Assembly (NCBI GenBank): GCA_965262015.1
Contig: OZ253494.1
Location: 1,364,001-1,428,000, forward strand
Length of the DNA stretch: 64,000 nucleotides
DNA from: G965262015 sp965262015
GTDB taxonomy: Bacteria > Spirochaetota > Leptospiria > Turneriellales > CBDBES01
Reading direction: 5' to 3'
A program made the position numbers and the translations under genes. Position 1 is the stretch's first letter, and every line of letters starts with the position of its first letter. Positions 62,785 to 64,000 of this stretch are shown here, in pieces. The notes under the pieces are model-generated. The model was not told the DNA's origin. It made no database searches and worked only from the letters and a program-made list of their open reading frames with translations.

Positions 62785-63007
62785 AGAAGGTGGTGAAAGA
62801 GATCATATCACCTTCTGCTTAAGAATATATCTGCAGGGCTTTAAGGAATTGAGCGTTAGAGCTGAACAGAGCCAAAACAATAGACCTGGCTTAGCTATTA
62901 TTTGCAAAATTTAGATTAGATTTTTATTTTCTTTTAACGGTGTTGGTTCTTGTACCAACACCGTTGTTCATGTTGATTGATCCTGTAAAATCGAGAAATT
63001 AGCATTT

Positions 63008-63223
63008 GCTCTGGACAGAAATAGGCCTGGCTTAGCCTAGTATCTTTATCTCATACAGGACAGTAGATTTTGATAGATTGATTTTTTGAGCTATTTTTCT
63101 ATAGCTTATATGTTCTAATAAATCCTTCTGTATATTTTTATTGGCTGTTCTACTTATTTTTCATCTTTTTAAGAAAAACAGCTCATGAATACCTTAAACC
63201 GTCCAGGGTTGAACTGGCCTTTC
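63008..63223 (-). mobile_element. MITE-like IS30 derivative after the array
   Basis: CTCTGGACAGAAATAGGCCT to the complement of CCAGGGTTGAACTGGCCTTT. It closes the array, so every boundary has one of these elements. The palindromic leader and lipoprotein gene do not follow this one; fabD does. Confidence 0.65.
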
Positions 63224-63306
63224 CAGATTTTTCAATAGTTTCTGTACAATATAGATAAAAAAATCTTGTCAAAATGCTAAAATATTTAAATTGATTACTA
63301 ATCTTG

Positions 63307-64000
63307 ATGTATAAAGCTGTTGTATTTACGGGACAAGGTTCACAACGCCCTGGTATGGGTAAGGATTTCTATGAAAACTTCCCAAGGGCAAAGGAGATTT
63401 TTGATCAAGCATCTGAAAATCTTGGAATTGATATTCCTGAGTTATGTTTTACAGAGAATACCCAAGTTAATCTTACTGAATATACCCAACCAAGTATTCT
63501 TACAGTAGAAATCGCCATATATGAAGTTTTAAAACAACAATATAATTTTACGCCTGAATGGTTTGCCGGGCATAGCCTTGGTGAATATGGAGCTCTTTAT
63601 GCAGCTGGTGTGCTTCCATTCCCAGAAGTCATTTCTATTGTGCGTGAAAGAGGCAGACTCATGCAAAATGCTGTCCCAAAGGGTAAAGGTGCCATGTCTG
63701 CTTTAATTCGTGATAATATTACAGAATTAGATTACGAGTCTGTTGTTTTGTCGACAGGTGCCGAGATCGCTAATTACAATTCTACTAATCAAGTTGTCAT
63801 AAGTGGTTCTATGGAGTCTGTTACTCAGGCAAATGAGTTAATTCATTCACAATTTTCTGATGTAAGAGTTGTACCCCTTAATGTCAGTGCTCCCTTCCAT
63901 TCAAGCTTAATGCAACCTATTGAGGCAGAATTTAGTTCTTATCTTGAAGGGTTATCATCTACGTTTAACCTAGAAAAAAGTTGTAAGGTATTATCAAACT
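63307..64000 (+). CDS. fabD: Malonyl-CoA:ACP transacylase, partial (runs off the right edge)
   Basis: Loads malonyl groups onto ACP in fatty acid synthesis. 231 residues are visible. VFTGQGSQRPGMGKDFYENF is the N-terminal signature; Ser 90 in FAGHSLGEYGALYA is the nucleophile, Arg 117 (RGRLMQ) binds the malonyl carboxylate and His 198 (SAPFHSSLMQP) is the catalytic base. The C-terminal 70 or so residues lie beyond the window. No fatty acid gene precedes it. It begins about 85 nt after the last IS30 derivative. Confidence 0.93.
   Translation, partial: MYKAVVFTGQGSQRPGMGKDFYENFPRAKEIFDQASENLGIDIPELCFTENTQVNLTEYTQPSILTVEIAIYEVLKQQYNFTPEWFAGHSLGEYGALYAAGVLPFPEVISIVRERGRLMQNAVPKGKGAMSALIRDNITELDYESVVLSTGAEIANYNSTNQVVISGSMESVTQANELIHSQFSDVRVVPLNVSAPFHSSLMQPIEAEFSSYLEGLSSTFNLEKSCKVLSN

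Overview
The window is about 64 kb of AT-rich bacterial chromosome that reads best as a spirochete. The strongest evidence is the flagellar hook protein FlgE: it begins MMRALYSGVAG, has spirochete length (464 aa), and carries the Lys/Cys cross-link region of spirochete hooks in exact register. A fliK-flgD-flgE gene order with a short FlgD, relaxed lipoboxes, bactofilin and HAMP/PP2C signalling also fit. A complex I operon plus leuA point towards an aerobic, Leptospira-like lineage rather than Treponema or Borrelia, but that placement is inference. No tRNA, rRNA or CRISPR array was seen.

Layout. 1-1.7 kb: a broken coiled-coil gene, a small secreted protein and a decayed GLUG surface-protein gene next to an IS30-type remnant. 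1.8-7.3 kb: a plus-strand run with prmC, an MCE/MlaD protein, two envelope proteins, an ATP-grasp enzyme and a trypsin-like protease. 7.3-9.1 kb: a SurA-like chaperone and exonuclease III. 9.4-12.6 kb: an IS30 remnant, then a UDG-like Fe-S protein, a gene with fifteen 33-bp repeats and a prepilin peptidase. 12.6-18 kb: lipoprotein MsrA, IS30 debris, a small membrane protein, leuA and a large beta-rich surface protein. 18-21 kb: a DUF5131/TcmP pair lying between two copies of the 3' end of an IS30 transposase gene. 21-30.5 kb: nuoFHJKLMN and a DegQ/DegS-like protease. 30.5-39.2 kb: minus-strand tmk, ppk, proC, a glycosyltransferase, lon, clpX and clpP. 39.8-47.4 kb: bactofilin, a LysM/M23 peptidase, a NeuB-like synthase, tsaD, an RsbU-like phosphatase, aroC and a lipoprotein M23 peptidase. 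47.4-50.7 kb: flgE, flgD, fliK. 51.4-62.8 kb: four tandem paralogous GLUG lipoprotein genes. 63.3 kb to the end: the start of fabD.

The most unusual region is the tandem lipoprotein array. Each unit of about 3 kb has a MITE-like IS30 derivative, a promoter, a 33-35 bp palindrome just before the ATG, a lipoprotein gene with DxDxDG and GLUG repeats, and a non-coding remnant of a second C-terminal type. Leader type alternates A-B-A-B along the array, while the central domain groups copies 1 with 4 and 2 with 3. That mosaic is what repeated recombination between copies would leave, and the array looks like a surface-antigen diversification locus. A fifth, decayed relative lies at the left end of the window.

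Two housekeeping proteins have unexpected changes at key residues: ClpP has Asn where the catalytic Ser is expected, and FlgE has Ser in place of the cross-linking Cys. IS30-family remnants, all inactive, lie at nearly every boundary between gene blocks and appear to have shaped the region.
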